A DNA stretch of 64,000 bases from Mycobacterium sp. ACS1612 (lineage in GTDB: Bacteria; Actinomycetota; Actinomycetes; Mycobacteriales; Mycobacteriaceae). The notes under the pieces were generated by a model. It searched no databases. It was given only the letters and a program-made list of their open reading frames with translations, and had not been told where the DNA came from. The position numbers and the translations under genes were made by a program. Each line of letters starts with the position of its first letter. Positions within the stretch are counted from its first letter, which is position 1. Where the stretch lies: assembly GCF_001667505.1 (NCBI RefSeq), contig NZ_LZHZ01000056.1, forward strand, positions 1 through 64,000, in the 5' to 3' direction. This document shows, in pieces, positions 8,013 through 17,461 of this stretch.

Positions 8013-8746
8013 CAGTTCCCCAGTCCGCGACTACCTGCCGCAAATTCGTCAGTCTAGAGCGAAGCCCGAGCTGCTGGGATCCAGCCAGTGAGTGCAGAAT
8101 CGTATTCGCGCAGCCTTCGGTCGAGCGAGAACTTTGGCTGGATTATGTGCGGGGCGCGTGCCAGAGCTACCGCAAACACGGTGTCGAAAGGGCGCTCGAC
8201 ATGGAAGCGCTGCGAAGCGGCGAGGATACGGTGATCTTCGCGGCCTGCGTCAACGACGCAGGCCGCGTCCTCGCCGGCCTGAGAGGACGGGGTCCTTATC
8301 GGTCCGCCGATGAATGCCACGCACTGCTCGAGTGGAACGGCCAACCGGGTCAGGACGCGGTACGCAAGATGGTGACCGACCGACTGCCATTCGGCGTCGT
8401 CGAAATGAAAACCGCATGGGTGGCTGACGATCCCGACCGCGGCAGACAACTCACCAGCGCGATCTCCCGAACCCCGCTCCATGCGCTGAACCTTCTCGAT
8501 ATCCAATTCATCGTCGCGACCGCGGCAGAGTATGTCCTCAAGCGATGGCTTTCGTCCGGTGGACAGTTGGCGACCAAGATTCCGGCAACGCCGTATCCCG
8601 ATGAGCGGTACCAGACCAAGCTGGCCTGGTGGGACCGCGCGACCTTCGCCAACCATGCTGACCCGAAACAACTTTCGATGTTCTTCACCGAGCAGAAGGA
8701 GATCGCAACACAAGTCACCGACGTCGCCACCGCGGGAAGCGTGTGA
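8009..8746 (+). CDS. Hypothetical protein, possibly GNAT-like acyltransferase
   Basis: 245 residues, cytoplasmic, no membrane segment. Visible blocks include LWLDYVRGACQSYRKHGVE, GRVLAGLRGRGPYRSADECHALLEWNG and LPFGVVEMKTAWV. These recall the fold order of GNAT-like N-acyl amino acid or autoinducer synthases, but the resemblance is weak and from memory. It is the first recognised gene of an operon with the E1-like/nitroreductase fusion and the GGDEF-EAL enzyme. The order agrees with the Rv1356c-Rv1355c-Rv1354c region of M. tuberculosis as I recall it. Substrate unknown. Confidence 0.75.
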   Translation: MTVPQSATTCRKFVSLERSPSCWDPASECRIVFAQPSVERELWLDYVRGACQSYRKHGVERALDMEALRSGEDTVIFAACVNDAGRVLAGLRGRGPYRSADECHALLEWNGQPGQDAVRKMVTDRLPFGVVEMKTAWVADDPDRGRQLTSAISRTPLHALNLLDIQFIVATAAEYVLKRWLSSGGQLATKIPATPYPDERYQTKLAWWDRATFANHADPKQLSMFFTEQKEIATQVTDVATAGSV

Positions 8747-10881
8747 TGACCTCGGCCATGGATGACGGCCAGCAGTGCAACGGAATAGTGCTCAGCGCAG
8801 GGGATCCGGCTGCCGATGCGATGCTGGCGGAACTTCGGGCCGACCGCAGTGTCGAATTCCTCGACACTGCGCCGCTACAGCTGGCCGCGCTGCACCGACT
8901 CAGGCCGCCACCCTCACCTGAGGTGGCCGACGAGGCCACCAGGTGGGTCTACTATCCGTGGCGCAGGACCGTCGTCAGTGCGCTCGGGCCGAAGGCCTTC
9001 CGGCTGGTTCGCCTCGACCGCAACAGGAATCTGATCACGACCGACGAGCTCGACCGCCTCAGCCGGCTTCGTGTCGGGGTCGTCGGCCTCAGCGTGGGCC
9101 ACGCGATCGCCTATAACCTTGCCGTACAAGGGCTTTGCGGGAAACTACGACTCACCGACTTCGACGACGTCGAGCTGTCGAACCTGAACCGGGTGCCCGC
9201 GACACTTCTCGACTTGGGGGTGAACAAGGCCGTCGTGTGTGCAAGGCGGATCGCCGAACTCGACCCGTACCTTCCGGTCACGGTCATGCAGGCGGGCATC
9301 ACCCCGCAGACGGTCGACGACTTCCTCGACGACATCGACATCCTCATCGAGGAATGCGATTCGCTGGACGCGAAAGTTCTTGTCCGCGAGGCCGCCAGAG
9401 CGCGCCGCCTGCCAGTGCTGATGGCCACCAGCGATCAGGGCCTGCTGGATGTGGAGCGGTTCGACCTCGACCCGGCGCGACCCATCATGCACGGCCTGGT
9501 GGGCGATCTGGATGCCTCGCGACTTGCGGGCCTGAGCAATAAGGACAAACTTCCGTATGCGCTTCGCATGACAGACGCCACCCGAGTCTCCCCTCGGATG
9601 GCGGCCTCACTGGTCGAGGTCGGTAAGACGCTGTCGACGTGGCCGCAACTCGCGTCGGAAGTCGCGCTCAATGTGGCCGTCGTTGCCGAAGCGGTGAAAC
9701 GTATCGGGCTGCGCCAGCCGTTGCTCTCAGGCCGCGTGCGAATCGACACCGCTGCAGCACTCGAAATGCTTACAGAACCGCCGTTTGGTGTGCCGCAGCC
9801 AACCGACGAACCTGCCATTGACGTCGCACCGCAAGGGGCCGCCGAGAGTATCGCCGCTGCTGCTGCCCGAGCGCCCTCGGGCGGCAATGCCCAGCCATGG
9901 CACATCGAGGCGGGTGCCGGCACGGTGACGATCAAGCTGGCCCCCGAGCACACGACGGCGATGGACGTGCGTTACCGGGCCAGTGCGGTTGCGCTGGGTG
10001 CGGCGACCTTCAACGCCCGCGTCGCTGCGACCGCGCACGGTCTGGTCGGCGATGTGGACTTTCATCCCGGCGACGAGGCGTCGCCACTGATCGCGGTGGT
10101 CCAGCTCGCGCCGGGTGACGACCCGGAGCTCGCACCGCTCTACGACGCCATGTTGAGCAGGGAGACGAACCGACACCGCGGCGACCGCGTGGTCATCGCC
10201 GACAGCACCGCCGAAGCGCTCGGAACGGCCGCGCGAAACGAAGGTGCGCGCCTCGAGATCCTCAGCCAGACAGCAGACCTCGAACGAGCCGCGACCCTCC
10301 TCGCCGCAGCCGACCGCATCCGGTACCTGACGCCGCGGTTGCACGCGGAGATGTTCGCGGAACTCCGCATGCCAGGTGATCCGTCGCCGGAATCCGGTAT
10401 CGACGTCCGCAGCCTCGAACTGGACCCTGCGGATCTGGTCATGCTCGACATCCTGCGGCGGCCGGACGTGATGGCCAACCTCGCGGCGTGGAACGCCGGA
10501 TTTGCGTTGGGCGACGACACCTATCAGCGAGTGCGCGAATGCGCCGCGCTCGCCGTCGTGTCCGTCGCAGGCCGCAGCCTGACCGATTATGCGCGGGGCG
10601 GATCGGCCGTCGAATCGGTCTGGATCGCAGCACAACACCACGATCTTGCCGTTCAACCGGTTTCGCCACCGTTTCTCTATGCGCACGATGAGGAGGACCT
10701 CCGCGTGCTGTCCCCCGCTTTCGCCGGGGAGCTTCGAGATCTGCAATACAATTTCCGCAAGCTGGCCAACACCGCAGCGGACGAGTCACAGGTGTTGGTA
10801 CTCAGGTTGAGTCGCGCACCGCGACCGTCGGTGGCAAGCCGGCGACGCGGACTGCATCGAATTTCGTCGCCGCGGGGCTGA
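8746..10881 (+). CDS. ThiF/E1-like adenylyltransferase fused to a nitroreductase-like domain (MoeY type)
   Basis: 711 residues. ATG at 8746 shares one base with the preceding stop and has GGGAAG six bases before it. A GTG one codon upstream is the alternative. Residues about 100-330 are an E1/ThiF Rossmann domain (RVGVVGLSVGHAIAYNLA, then DFDDVELSNLNR). Residues about 365-690 are a flavin nitroreductase-like domain (AAARAPSGGNAQPWHIEAG). M. tuberculosis Rv1355c, called MoeY, has this build. E1-like and nitroreductase modules also cooperate in peptide-modifying pathways, so a molybdopterin role is not assured. I see no catalytic cysteine-rich zinc site. Confidence 0.85.
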   Translation: MTSAMDDGQQCNGIVLSAGDPAADAMLAELRADRSVEFLDTAPLQLAALHRLRPPPSPEVADEATRWVYYPWRRTVVSALGPKAFRLVRLDRNRNLITTDELDRLSRLRVGVVGLSVGHAIAYNLAVQGLCGKLRLTDFDDVELSNLNRVPATLLDLGVNKAVVCARRIAELDPYLPVTVMQAGITPQTVDDFLDDIDILIEECDSLDAKVLVREAARARRLPVLMATSDQGLLDVERFDLDPARPIMHGLVGDLDASRLAGLSNKDKLPYALRMTDATRVSPRMAASLVEVGKTLSTWPQLASEVALNVAVVAEAVKRIGLRQPLLSGRVRIDTAAALEMLTEPPFGVPQPTDEPAIDVAPQGAAESIAAAAARAPSGGNAQPWHIEAGAGTVTIKLAPEHTTAMDVRYRASAVALGAATFNARVAATAHGLVGDVDFHPGDEASPLIAVVQLAPGDDPELAPLYDAMLSRETNRHRGDRVVIADSTAEALGTAARNEGARLEILSQTADLERAATLLAAADRIRYLTPRLHAEMFAELRMPGDPSPESGIDVRSLELDPADLVMLDILRRPDVMANLAAWNAGFALGDDTYQRVRECAALAVVSVAGRSLTDYARGGSAVESVWIAAQHHDLAVQPVSPPFLYAHDEEDLRVLSPAFAGELRDLQYNFRKLANTAADESQVLVLRLSRAPRPSVASRRRGLHRISSPRG

Positions 10882-10900
10882 CGCCGATACGGAGGATCAG

Positions 10901-12748
10901 GTGCCGAGCAGCCTGGACATGGTCGTCACATCAGTGGCCACCGAACTGATGGGAGTCAACGCCGCCACGTCGGTCGAGGTGAGCCAGAACGTGCTCGCCG
11001 ATCTCGTCGCGTACTTCGATGTCGATGTCAGCTTCCTGCGCCGCAACGATCACCGCATCCGCGCGTCCATCCTCGTCGCCGAGTGGCCGGTCCGGCCCGG
11101 TATTCCCGACCCGGATCCCCTCGCCGTCGTCTACTTCGCCGACGCCGACCCGGTCTTCGCGCTTTGTGAGCATCAGAAGGAACCGATCGTCTTTCGCCCT
11201 GAGCCTGCCACCGACGACTATCAGCGCACGATCAACGAGAGCAGACAGGTCGCGGCGACTTCGATGGCGTGTGTGCCGCTGCTGTCCGGTGACGTCACCA
11301 CCGGTGTGCTCGGTTTCGTCAAGTTCGGCGACCGTGACTGGTCGCCGGAAGAACTCAACGCGCTCAAAGCGATCGCCTCGTTGTTCGCACAGGTGCAGGC
11401 CCGCGTGCTTGCCGAAGAACAACTCCGCTACCTCGCCGAGCACGACGATCTGACCGGACTGCACAACCGCCGCGCATTGCTGGCCCACCTCGACGCCAGG
11501 CTCGCCCTGGGAGAACAAGGGCCGGTGTCGGCGTTGTTTTTCGACCTGGACCGGCTCAAGGCCATCAACGATTATCTCGGCCACACCGCAGGCGACTGGT
11601 TCATCCGCGTCCTCGCCGAACGGCTGCGCGAAGGCGTCGAAGGACCCAGTTTGATCGCCCGCCTCGGAGGCGACGAGTTCGTCGTGGTGCCCGCCGCGCC
11701 GATGGACGCCGAGACCGCGGAGGCGCTGGCCTACCGCCTGCGGTCGACGCTGCGCGAACGGGTCGCCATCGACGGTGAGATGCTCACTCGCACCGTCAGT
11801 ATCGGTGTGGCGCTTGGCGTTCCGGGCCGCGACACCACCTCGGATCTGCTGCGGCGCGCCGACCAGGCGGTGCTGACGGCCAAGAGCTCCGGCGGCAACA
11901 AGGTTGCGGTGTTCTCCGACGAGATGTCGCTGGACAGCGAGTTTCGCAACGACATCGAGCTTCACCTGCAGAGTGTGATCGAGAACGGCTTGCTGGTGCT
12001 GCACTACCTGCCGGAGGTCGACATGCGCACCGGGGAGATCCTGGCGGCCGAGGCACTGGTGCGGTGGGACCACCCCACTCGCGGGCTCCTGTCCCCCGAC
12101 TCGTTCATCGGCGTTGCCGAATCGATAAATCTCGCAGGCGAATTGGGCCGTTGGGTGATGCGCGCAGCGTGCGCCGAATTTGCCCAGTGGCGGTCGCGTG
12201 GAGTGGGACACGAAACGGTGCTGCGCATCAACGTCTCACCGGTTCAGTTGGTCACCGACGGTTTCGTCGACACCGTCGCGGACATCATCGCCGAATTCGG
12301 GCTCGACGGTGGCTCGGTCTGCCTGGAGATCACCGAAAGCGTTGTGGTGCAGGACATCGAGACCACCCGCATCACCTTGGCCGGGCTCAAGCGGGCTGGC
12401 CTTCAGGTTGCGATCGACGACTTCGGCACCGGATACAGCGTGCTGTCACACCTGAAGTCACTTCCAGTCGACACGCTCAAGATCGACAGGGGGTTCGTGC
12501 GCGATCTGGGCTCCTCCCCGGGAGACCTCGCGATCGTGCGGGCCATCATCGCATTGGCGGAAGCGTTCGGGCTGCAACTGGTCGCCGAGGGCGTGGAGAC
12601 CGAGACAGCCGCCCTCACATTGCTTCGGCACGGCTGCTACCGGGCGCAGGGGTTCCTGTTGTCGCGGCCGGTGGTCGGAGACGTGATGGAATCCCTACTG
12701 GCCAGGGGCCGGATATCCGTCGACTTTTCCGCAGCGCCACGTCTGTAG
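10901..12748 (+). CDS. GAF-GGDEF-EAL cyclic di-GMP synthase/phosphodiesterase
   Basis: 615 residues from the GTG at 10901 behind GGAGGA. An N-terminal GAF-type sensor spans about residues 20-165. The GGDEF domain is intact (ARLGGDEFVVV), and so is the EAL domain (AAEALVRWDHP, DDFGTGYS, KIDRGFV, AEGVET). Both active sites are complete, so the protein could make and degrade c-di-GMP. From memory it corresponds to M. tuberculosis Rv1354c and the bifunctional M. smegmatis enzyme. It is the third gene of the operon starting at 8009. Its last 54 bases overlap the convergent flavoprotein gene. Confidence 0.95.
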   Translation: MPSSLDMVVTSVATELMGVNAATSVEVSQNVLADLVAYFDVDVSFLRRNDHRIRASILVAEWPVRPGIPDPDPLAVVYFADADPVFALCEHQKEPIVFRPEPATDDYQRTINESRQVAATSMACVPLLSGDVTTGVLGFVKFGDRDWSPEELNALKAIASLFAQVQARVLAEEQLRYLAEHDDLTGLHNRRALLAHLDARLALGEQGPVSALFFDLDRLKAINDYLGHTAGDWFIRVLAERLREGVEGPSLIARLGGDEFVVVPAAPMDAETAEALAYRLRSTLRERVAIDGEMLTRTVSIGVALGVPGRDTTSDLLRRADQAVLTAKSSGGNKVAVFSDEMSLDSEFRNDIELHLQSVIENGLLVLHYLPEVDMRTGEILAAEALVRWDHPTRGLLSPDSFIGVAESINLAGELGRWVMRAACAEFAQWRSRGVGHETVLRINVSPVQLVTDGFVDTVADIIAEFGLDGGSVCLEITESVVVQDIETTRITLAGLKRAGLQVAIDDFGTGYSVLSHLKSLPVDTLKIDRGFVRDLGSSPGDLAIVRAIIALAEAFGLQLVAEGVETETAALTLLRHGCYRAQGFLLSRPVVGDVMESLLARGRISVDFSAAPRL

Positions 12749-13624
12749 GCGGGTGTGCGCCTCGCGCATGTTCGCGGGCAACCGCCTGCTCATTGCCCGG
12801 CATGTGGAGGCGACGCTTTTGGGAAGCGGCTCAGAGCTCAGCAGTTCCAGACGGCCGAAGCGGCTGGCGGGTCGGCTGACCAGACACAGGCGCAGGGCGG
12901 CGTCGGCGGGTAACGGCCGACCGGCACCGGTGGCGGCCTGCGGCCCGCCTGCGGCGACCGTCACCCCGTGCCGCGCACGCACGGCCAGTGGACCGTCGGG
13001 CGTCATGAATTCGGCGCCCAGCACCTCGCCCTCCTCGAAGACGATGCGCTCCAGTGACGTCGCGTGAGAAATCTCGATTTCGCGGTCACGCGCCTTGGCG
13101 GTGAGCCACTCCATCACTGAGCCATTCACGTTGTCCGGATCCGGCGCGATCGATCCGATCTCGGCGACCTCGATCGCCTCGCCGTCGGCAGTACGCAACG
13201 TGGTCGACTGCCAGTCCACCACCCGGGTGGAGAGATAACCGTAGGGCGACACCAGGCAACGCGCCGCCCAGTCGCGCAGCCGGGCGCCGACGAAAGGTGG
13301 GACGGTGCCGCGCGCCTGCACCGGTTGGGCCTGATCCACCACGCGGATAGGCAGGTCGACGTCACCCGCGAACCTGGTCAGCGGACCCAGGTCGGATGAC
13401 AAGGCGGCGAAGTATTCGTTGGTCTCCGGATCCGACACGTGCAGATCGAGCCAGTGCAGTCGGTCGACACGCGACCGGACGGCTACCGGTGTCCCGCCGG
13501 ATCGGGCGTCGTCGGCACTGGCGACGAACACCTCGCCGTCCATGTCGACAACCGCCACCGAGTGCGCCAGCCCAGCAACCCCGGCGCCGGTACACACCAC
13601 GTCGACTTCTAAGTCCCAGTTCAC
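12695..13624 (-). CDS. FAD-dependent oxidoreductase-like flavoprotein
   Basis: 309 residues, GTG start at 13624. The N-terminus carries a dinucleotide-binding fold (VDVVCTGAGVAGLAHSVAVVD) and the later GVTVAAGGPQAA resembles the FAD-contact strand of fumarate reductase/ketosteroid dehydrogenase flavoproteins. At about 300 residues it is much shorter than those enzymes (450-550), and no catalytic Arg/Tyr motif was recognised. It may be a reduced or non-catalytic relative. It overlaps the GGDEF-EAL gene tail to tail. Confidence 0.75.
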   Translation of the reverse strand: MNWDLEVDVVCTGAGVAGLAHSVAVVDMDGEVFVASADDARSGGTPVAVRSRVDRLHWLDLHVSDPETNEYFAALSSDLGPLTRFAGDVDLPIRVVDQAQPVQARGTVPPFVGARLRDWAARCLVSPYGYLSTRVVDWQSTTLRTADGEAIEVAEIGSIAPDPDNVNGSVMEWLTAKARDREIEISHATSLERIVFEEGEVLGAEFMTPDGPLAVRARHGVTVAAGGPQAATGAGRPLPADAALRLCLVSRPASRFGRLELLSSEPLPKSVASTCRAMSRRLPANMREAHTRLQTWRCGKVDGYPAPGQ

Positions 13625-14190
13625 CGTTAATTACCTCGGTATTGCTAAATCGGACGATATCGATACCGCCGGCGAGTGTTCCGCCGCGGTTTTGGACGTG
13701 ATGACCGGTGAGTTTGGGCGGACACGCTCGACAAATCCCGCGGTAGTTCAAACGGCCGACACGAAGTTGCCACAGCCCGCGCAGGGGTTCGAGGGGGTTT
13801 GCCAGCGCGAACTATGGCAACGGGAAGAAAATACCACTGGGATTTGCACGGCGATAGCGTTATGGGCGCGTAAACGCACGCGCTGACCTTGGGATCAACC
13901 CTTTGGAGCCGCCCCCCGTTGACCGGACCGCCAGTCATCACAATGTGTACCTTACATACTTTTTGGCTGATATGCAGGTCAAAAAATGACTTAAAGTATT
14001 GCCCGTCAGCTTTGCCTCGCCAGCACAGCCGAAGTTCGCCGAGGAGGGTCGTGAGGGGTTTGCCTTGCAAAAGTGGGACGCCCGAACCTGCCGGTAATGC
14101 GCATCGGGTGAAAGAATCGGCAGAATTGAGTTATTTACCGAAAGCACGATTACTCGACCGGCGCCACCGTCCAGATTTCGAGGCTGGGAT
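13625..14190. other. 566-base AT-richer non-coding stretch
   Basis: No credible gene: the open frames here lack G/C-ending codons and recognisable domains. It separates the divergent flavoprotein and TetR genes. ATACTTT at about 13956 and AAAGTAT at about 13993 form widely spaced inverted arms around a T- and A-rich segment. This is a possible regulator site, but weak. Confidence 0.45.
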
Positions 14191-14871
14191 GTGACCGAAC
14201 AGCTCGACAGGCGAGCCGACACCACGCGGCAACAGATTCTCCGCGCGGCGTCTCGACAGTTCGCGCGCAAGTCGTACAGCCTGGTCAGCCTCGACGACAT
14301 TCTGGCCGACGCGGAAGTCACCAAGGGTGCGATGTACTTCCACTTCCGGTCCAAGCACGCGCTGGCGGCGGCGATCGTCGAGCACCGGTTCGAGTTGGCG
14401 TCGGCGTCCGTCGACGGCCTGCTGGCCCGCAAACTGTCGGGCCTGGAGACCCTGATCGACATCGTCTATCTGGTCGCCGTCGAAGACATCGGAGACGAGA
14501 TCGCCCGGGCCGGGTTGAATCTGCTCGAGTCCGTCGGCCGCAGCGACGGCCTACAGACTCACGTCCTCGGACAGTGGGCGGACGCGTTCACGGCGATCGC
14601 CGAGAAAGCCATCCGAGACGGGGACATCGTCGAAGGGCGCGACCCGCGCAGCATCGCGAAGCTCCTGGTGTCGATGTACCTGGGGCTGCGTCAGACCAGC
14701 AGCCTGGCACAGCCTGCGCAGTTCTTGAGCGACCTCGAGAATCTCTGGGTGTTGGCGTTGAACGGATTCGTCAAGCCGGACCGGATCGACTACCTGCTCC
14801 AGTTCCTCAAGCGGCGCACCGCCGTCGCGCAGAAGAACGCGACGCCGATCGAGGAAACTGTTCTAGGTTAG
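14191..14871 (+). CDS. TetR-family regulator, butyrolactone-receptor-like
   Basis: 226 residues, GTG start. The helix-turn-helix spans about residues 12-58 (QQILRAASRQFARKSYSLVSLDDILADAEVTKGAMYFHFRSK). The TKGAMYFHF/SK form is typical of the ArpA/ScbR autoregulator-receptor branch of TetR proteins. The C-terminal ligand domain is helical. A second regulator of the same branch follows 59 bases downstream. No butyrolactone synthase (AfsA/ScbA) is present in the window, so the ligand is unknown. Confidence 0.88.
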   Translation: MTEQLDRRADTTRQQILRAASRQFARKSYSLVSLDDILADAEVTKGAMYFHFRSKHALAAAIVEHRFELASASVDGLLARKLSGLETLIDIVYLVAVEDIGDEIARAGLNLLESVGRSDGLQTHVLGQWADAFTAIAEKAIRDGDIVEGRDPRSIAKLLVSMYLGLRQTSSLAQPAQFLSDLENLWVLALNGFVKPDRIDYLLQFLKRRTAVAQKNATPIEETVLG

Positions 14872-14930
14872 GATGCCGTGGGCCAGGCCGATCCAGGACG
14901 GTCGACGGAGTTTCTGGAGGTACTCGGACG

Positions 14931-15590
14931 ATGGTGCGCCAAGCGCGGTCCGAGGCCACCCGCAGACGGATCATCGCCTCCGCGGTCGAGGTGTTCAACG
15001 AAATCGGTTATCAGGCCGCGGGATTGGGCGACATCATCGAACGTGCCGAGATGACAAAAGGCGCGCTGTACTACCACTTCGAATCCAAGGAGTCGCTGGC
15101 CACCGCGATCATCACGGAGGCCAACGTCCGTCTCGCCGAGGCGTTTCGCAGCATCGCCACCTCGTCGGCGCCGGCGCTGGAGAACATCATCCACGGCGTC
15201 TTCGTCCTCGCGGACCTGATGGCCGCCGAGCAGATCGCTCGCAGCGGAACGCAACTCCTGCGGGCCTTCGGTGAATTCAACGAGATCGCGTCCCGCACCT
15301 ATAACGGCTGGACGGCGGAGATGACGCGGTACACGCGGCAGGCGATCGATGAAGGCGACGTACGTGAAGACGTCGATCCGCAGGCCGTCGGCGAGACGAT
15401 CGTCGGCGCGTTGCTTGGGGCGGAACTGCTGGCCAGTGCGATAACGGCGGGGGCCGACGTCTTGGTCCGCGTGACCAGGGCCTGGGAAGTGCTCTTGCCG
15501 GGGATCGTGACCACCGACTCGCTGCCGTACTTCAAACAGTTCCTAGCGCGCGAGGTGATGCGCCGCTCCCCCACTCCGGTGGCTGACTGA
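14931..15590 (+). CDS. TetR-family regulator, butyrolactone-receptor-like
   Basis: 219 residues from the ATG at 14931 behind CTGGAGG. The DNA-binding part reads RRIIASAVEVFNEIGYQAAGLGDIIERAEMTKGALYYHFESKESLA, a close match to the ScbR/ArpA branch. It shares this style with the preceding gene, suggesting an old tandem duplication. It ends directly against the convergent PAS-protein gene. Targets may include the FadE pair at 16229 (inference from proximity only). Confidence 0.9.
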   Translation: MVRQARSEATRRRIIASAVEVFNEIGYQAAGLGDIIERAEMTKGALYYHFESKESLATAIITEANVRLAEAFRSIATSSAPALENIIHGVFVLADLMAAEQIARSGTQLLRAFGEFNEIASRTYNGWTAEMTRYTRQAIDEGDVREDVDPQAVGETIVGALLGAELLASAITAGADVLVRVTRAWEVLLPGIVTTDSLPYFKQFLAREVMRRSPTPVAD

Positions 15591-16055
15591 CTACAGTTCG
15601 TCAGCCCACAGTCGCTCGGTCAGATCCTGGAAGGTGGCAAGCGCCACCGGATCGTCGCCACGCAACAGGGCCGACTTGCTCATCCGCGCGCGCACGATGG
15701 ACCGGTCCTGATGGACGAGTTCGACAATCAGATTCGCGTGCGCACGTACGACCGAAACAGCGGAATCGTCTGCGGGCAGAGTTTGAAAGATCTCGTGGAA
15801 TTTCAACGCCGTGACCGTCTCGGCTGGGTAGCCGAGCATGTCGGCAAAGGCCGCGTTCGCGAACAGGATGGTGCCGTCTTCGGCGATGGCCAACACCGGC
15901 ACCGGAAACCGTTCCAGCACCACCAATGCCGGTAGCTGCATGAGCAGCGTCATCGGATCCTGACCGTCCAGGTCATCTCGCCGCCGCTCCACCTCCCCGA
16001 TTATGGCCGTTGCGCCCTGCGTCGTCACCGTGATCCGGGTATAACTCCGGGGCAA
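15591..16055 (-). CDS. Single PAS-domain protein
   Basis: 154 residues. A PAS fold occupies about residues 45-150 (PVPVLAIAEDGTILFANAAFADMLGYPAETVTALKFHEIF, then LLRGDDPVALATFQDLTERL). No output domain is attached, so it may act as a free sensor or partner. The start is uncertain: TTG at 16055 is the longest frame, GTG at 16028 and the internal ATG at MTLLMQ are alternatives, and none has a strong ribosome site. Confidence 0.75.
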   Translation of the reverse strand: MPRSYTRITVTTQGATAIIGEVERRRDDLDGQDPMTLLMQLPALVVLERFPVPVLAIAEDGTILFANAAFADMLGYPAETVTALKFHEIFQTLPADDSAVSVVRAHANLIVELVHQDRSIVRARMSKSALLRGDDPVALATFQDLTERLWADEL

Positions 16056-16228
16056 CCCGGGCTGCGAACAATAGCTTGCGCCGCGCCGTCGGGTCCATCG
16101 GCCGCATGCGCGAAGCGCTGACCGGGCGCAACACCTGAACAGCCATTAACTTGACTGTCACCCACCGTAGCCCACATAACTAACTAGGTTTACTGTGTCT
16201 GCAGTGCTCCGACAGACAGGGGAGAGCC

Positions 16229-17461
16229 ATGGACCTCAATTGGTCGGCGAGCGATTTGGCGTTTCGAGACGAGGTGCGCGCCTTCCTGAGGGAAAAGTTG
16301 ACGCAGGAACTGCGACAGGCCGGCCGCCTGATGACCAGCGTGTACGCCGATCACGAGGCGAGCATGCAGTGGCAGCGGATCCTGCATGAGCGGGGCTGGG
16401 CGGCGCCCGCGTGGCCGGTCGAATACGGCGGCTGCGACTGGAGCCTGACCCAGCACTACATCTTCAGCCGTGAGTCACAACTGGCCGGGTCGCCCTCGCT
16501 GTCTCCGATGGGCATCCGGATGGTCGCCCACGCCATCATCAAGTTCGGCACCGACGCCCAGAAGGACTTCTTCCTGCCCCGGATCCTCACCGGCGAGGTG
16601 TTCTTCTGCCAGGGCTACTCAGAACCCGAGGCGGGTTCAGATCTGGCGGCGCTGTCGATGGCCGCGGTCGACGACGGGGACGACCTGGTGTGCACCGGAA
16701 GCAAGATCTGGACGACGCACGCGGGTGAGGCGAATTGGATGTTCGCCCTCGTCCGCACGTCGAGAACACAGAAGAAGCAGCAGGGCATCACATTCATCCT
16801 GATCGACATGACCACACCGGGCATCGAGATCCGGCCGCTGGTGATGACTTCGGGTGAGGAGATCCAGAATCAAGTCTTCTTCGACGAAGTGCGGGTACCG
16901 AAGGCCAACGTGCTCGGCCGGATCGACGACGGCTGGACCGTGGCGAAGTATCTGCTGGAGTTCGAAAGAGGCGGCGGCGCAGCATCGCCTGCGCTGCAGG
17001 TGATGGCGGAGGAAATCGCGGCAAAGGCCGCCGATCAGCCGGCCCAGGGCGGTGGCCGACTGATCGACGATCCGGCGTTCGCACGCAAGCTCGCCGATGC
17101 CCGCATCCGCACCGAGGTCCTCGAAATCCTCGAATACCGTGTGCTGGCCGCGCTCGCCGGAGGCGGTCATCCCGGACCCGGCGCGTCGATGCTCAAGGTG
17201 CTGGCCACCGAGCTGAGTCAGTCACTCACCGAACTGACGATGGAGACCGCCGGTCCGCGCGGACGCGTCTACCAACCGCACGCGACATGGCCCGGCGGTC
17301 CCATCTCGGAGTACGAGCCGCCACCAGACGGGTACGTCAGCGGTGAGCCATGGCAGGCGGTGGCGCCACTTCGCTACTTCAACGACAGGGCCGGCTCAAT
17401 CTACGCCGGCAGCAACGAAATTCAGCGCAACATTCTCGCCAAAGCGGCCCTGGGGTTGTAA
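16229..17461 (+). CDS. Acyl-CoA dehydrogenase, alpha-type subunit of a heteromeric FadE
   Basis: 410 residues, ATG behind AGGGGAGAG. It carries YSEPEAGSDLA and a C-terminal IYAGSNEIQRNI in which the usual catalytic Glu of YEGT is Ala. The acid residue in LEFERGGGA (near 250) is the likely base instead, as in the two-gene mycobacterial FadE complexes. The next gene begins one base after its stop and encodes a shorter FadE-like partner, so the active enzyme is probably an alpha2beta2 heterotetramer like the steroid FadE pairs. Substrate unknown. Confidence 0.9.
   Translation: MDLNWSASDLAFRDEVRAFLREKLTQELRQAGRLMTSVYADHEASMQWQRILHERGWAAPAWPVEYGGCDWSLTQHYIFSRESQLAGSPSLSPMGIRMVAHAIIKFGTDAQKDFFLPRILTGEVFFCQGYSEPEAGSDLAALSMAAVDDGDDLVCTGSKIWTTHAGEANWMFALVRTSRTQKKQQGITFILIDMTTPGIEIRPLVMTSGEEIQNQVFFDEVRVPKANVLGRIDDGWTVAKYLLEFERGGGAASPALQVMAEEIAAKAADQPAQGGGRLIDDPAFARKLADARIRTEVLEILEYRVLAALAGGGHPGPGASMLKVLATELSQSLTELTMETAGPRGRVYQPHATWPGGPISEYEPPPDGYVSGEPWQAVAPLRYFNDRAGSIYAGSNEIQRNILAKAALGL

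Noticed and set aside
12695..13624. 3-ketosteroid delta1-dehydrogenase
   Set aside because: Only the FAD-binding start and one FAD strand resemble that family; the protein is far too short and lacks the catalytic tyrosines.
13645..14070. Open frames in the 13.6-14.2 kb gap
   Set aside because: No codon bias, domain or ribosome site; amino-acid composition looks random.
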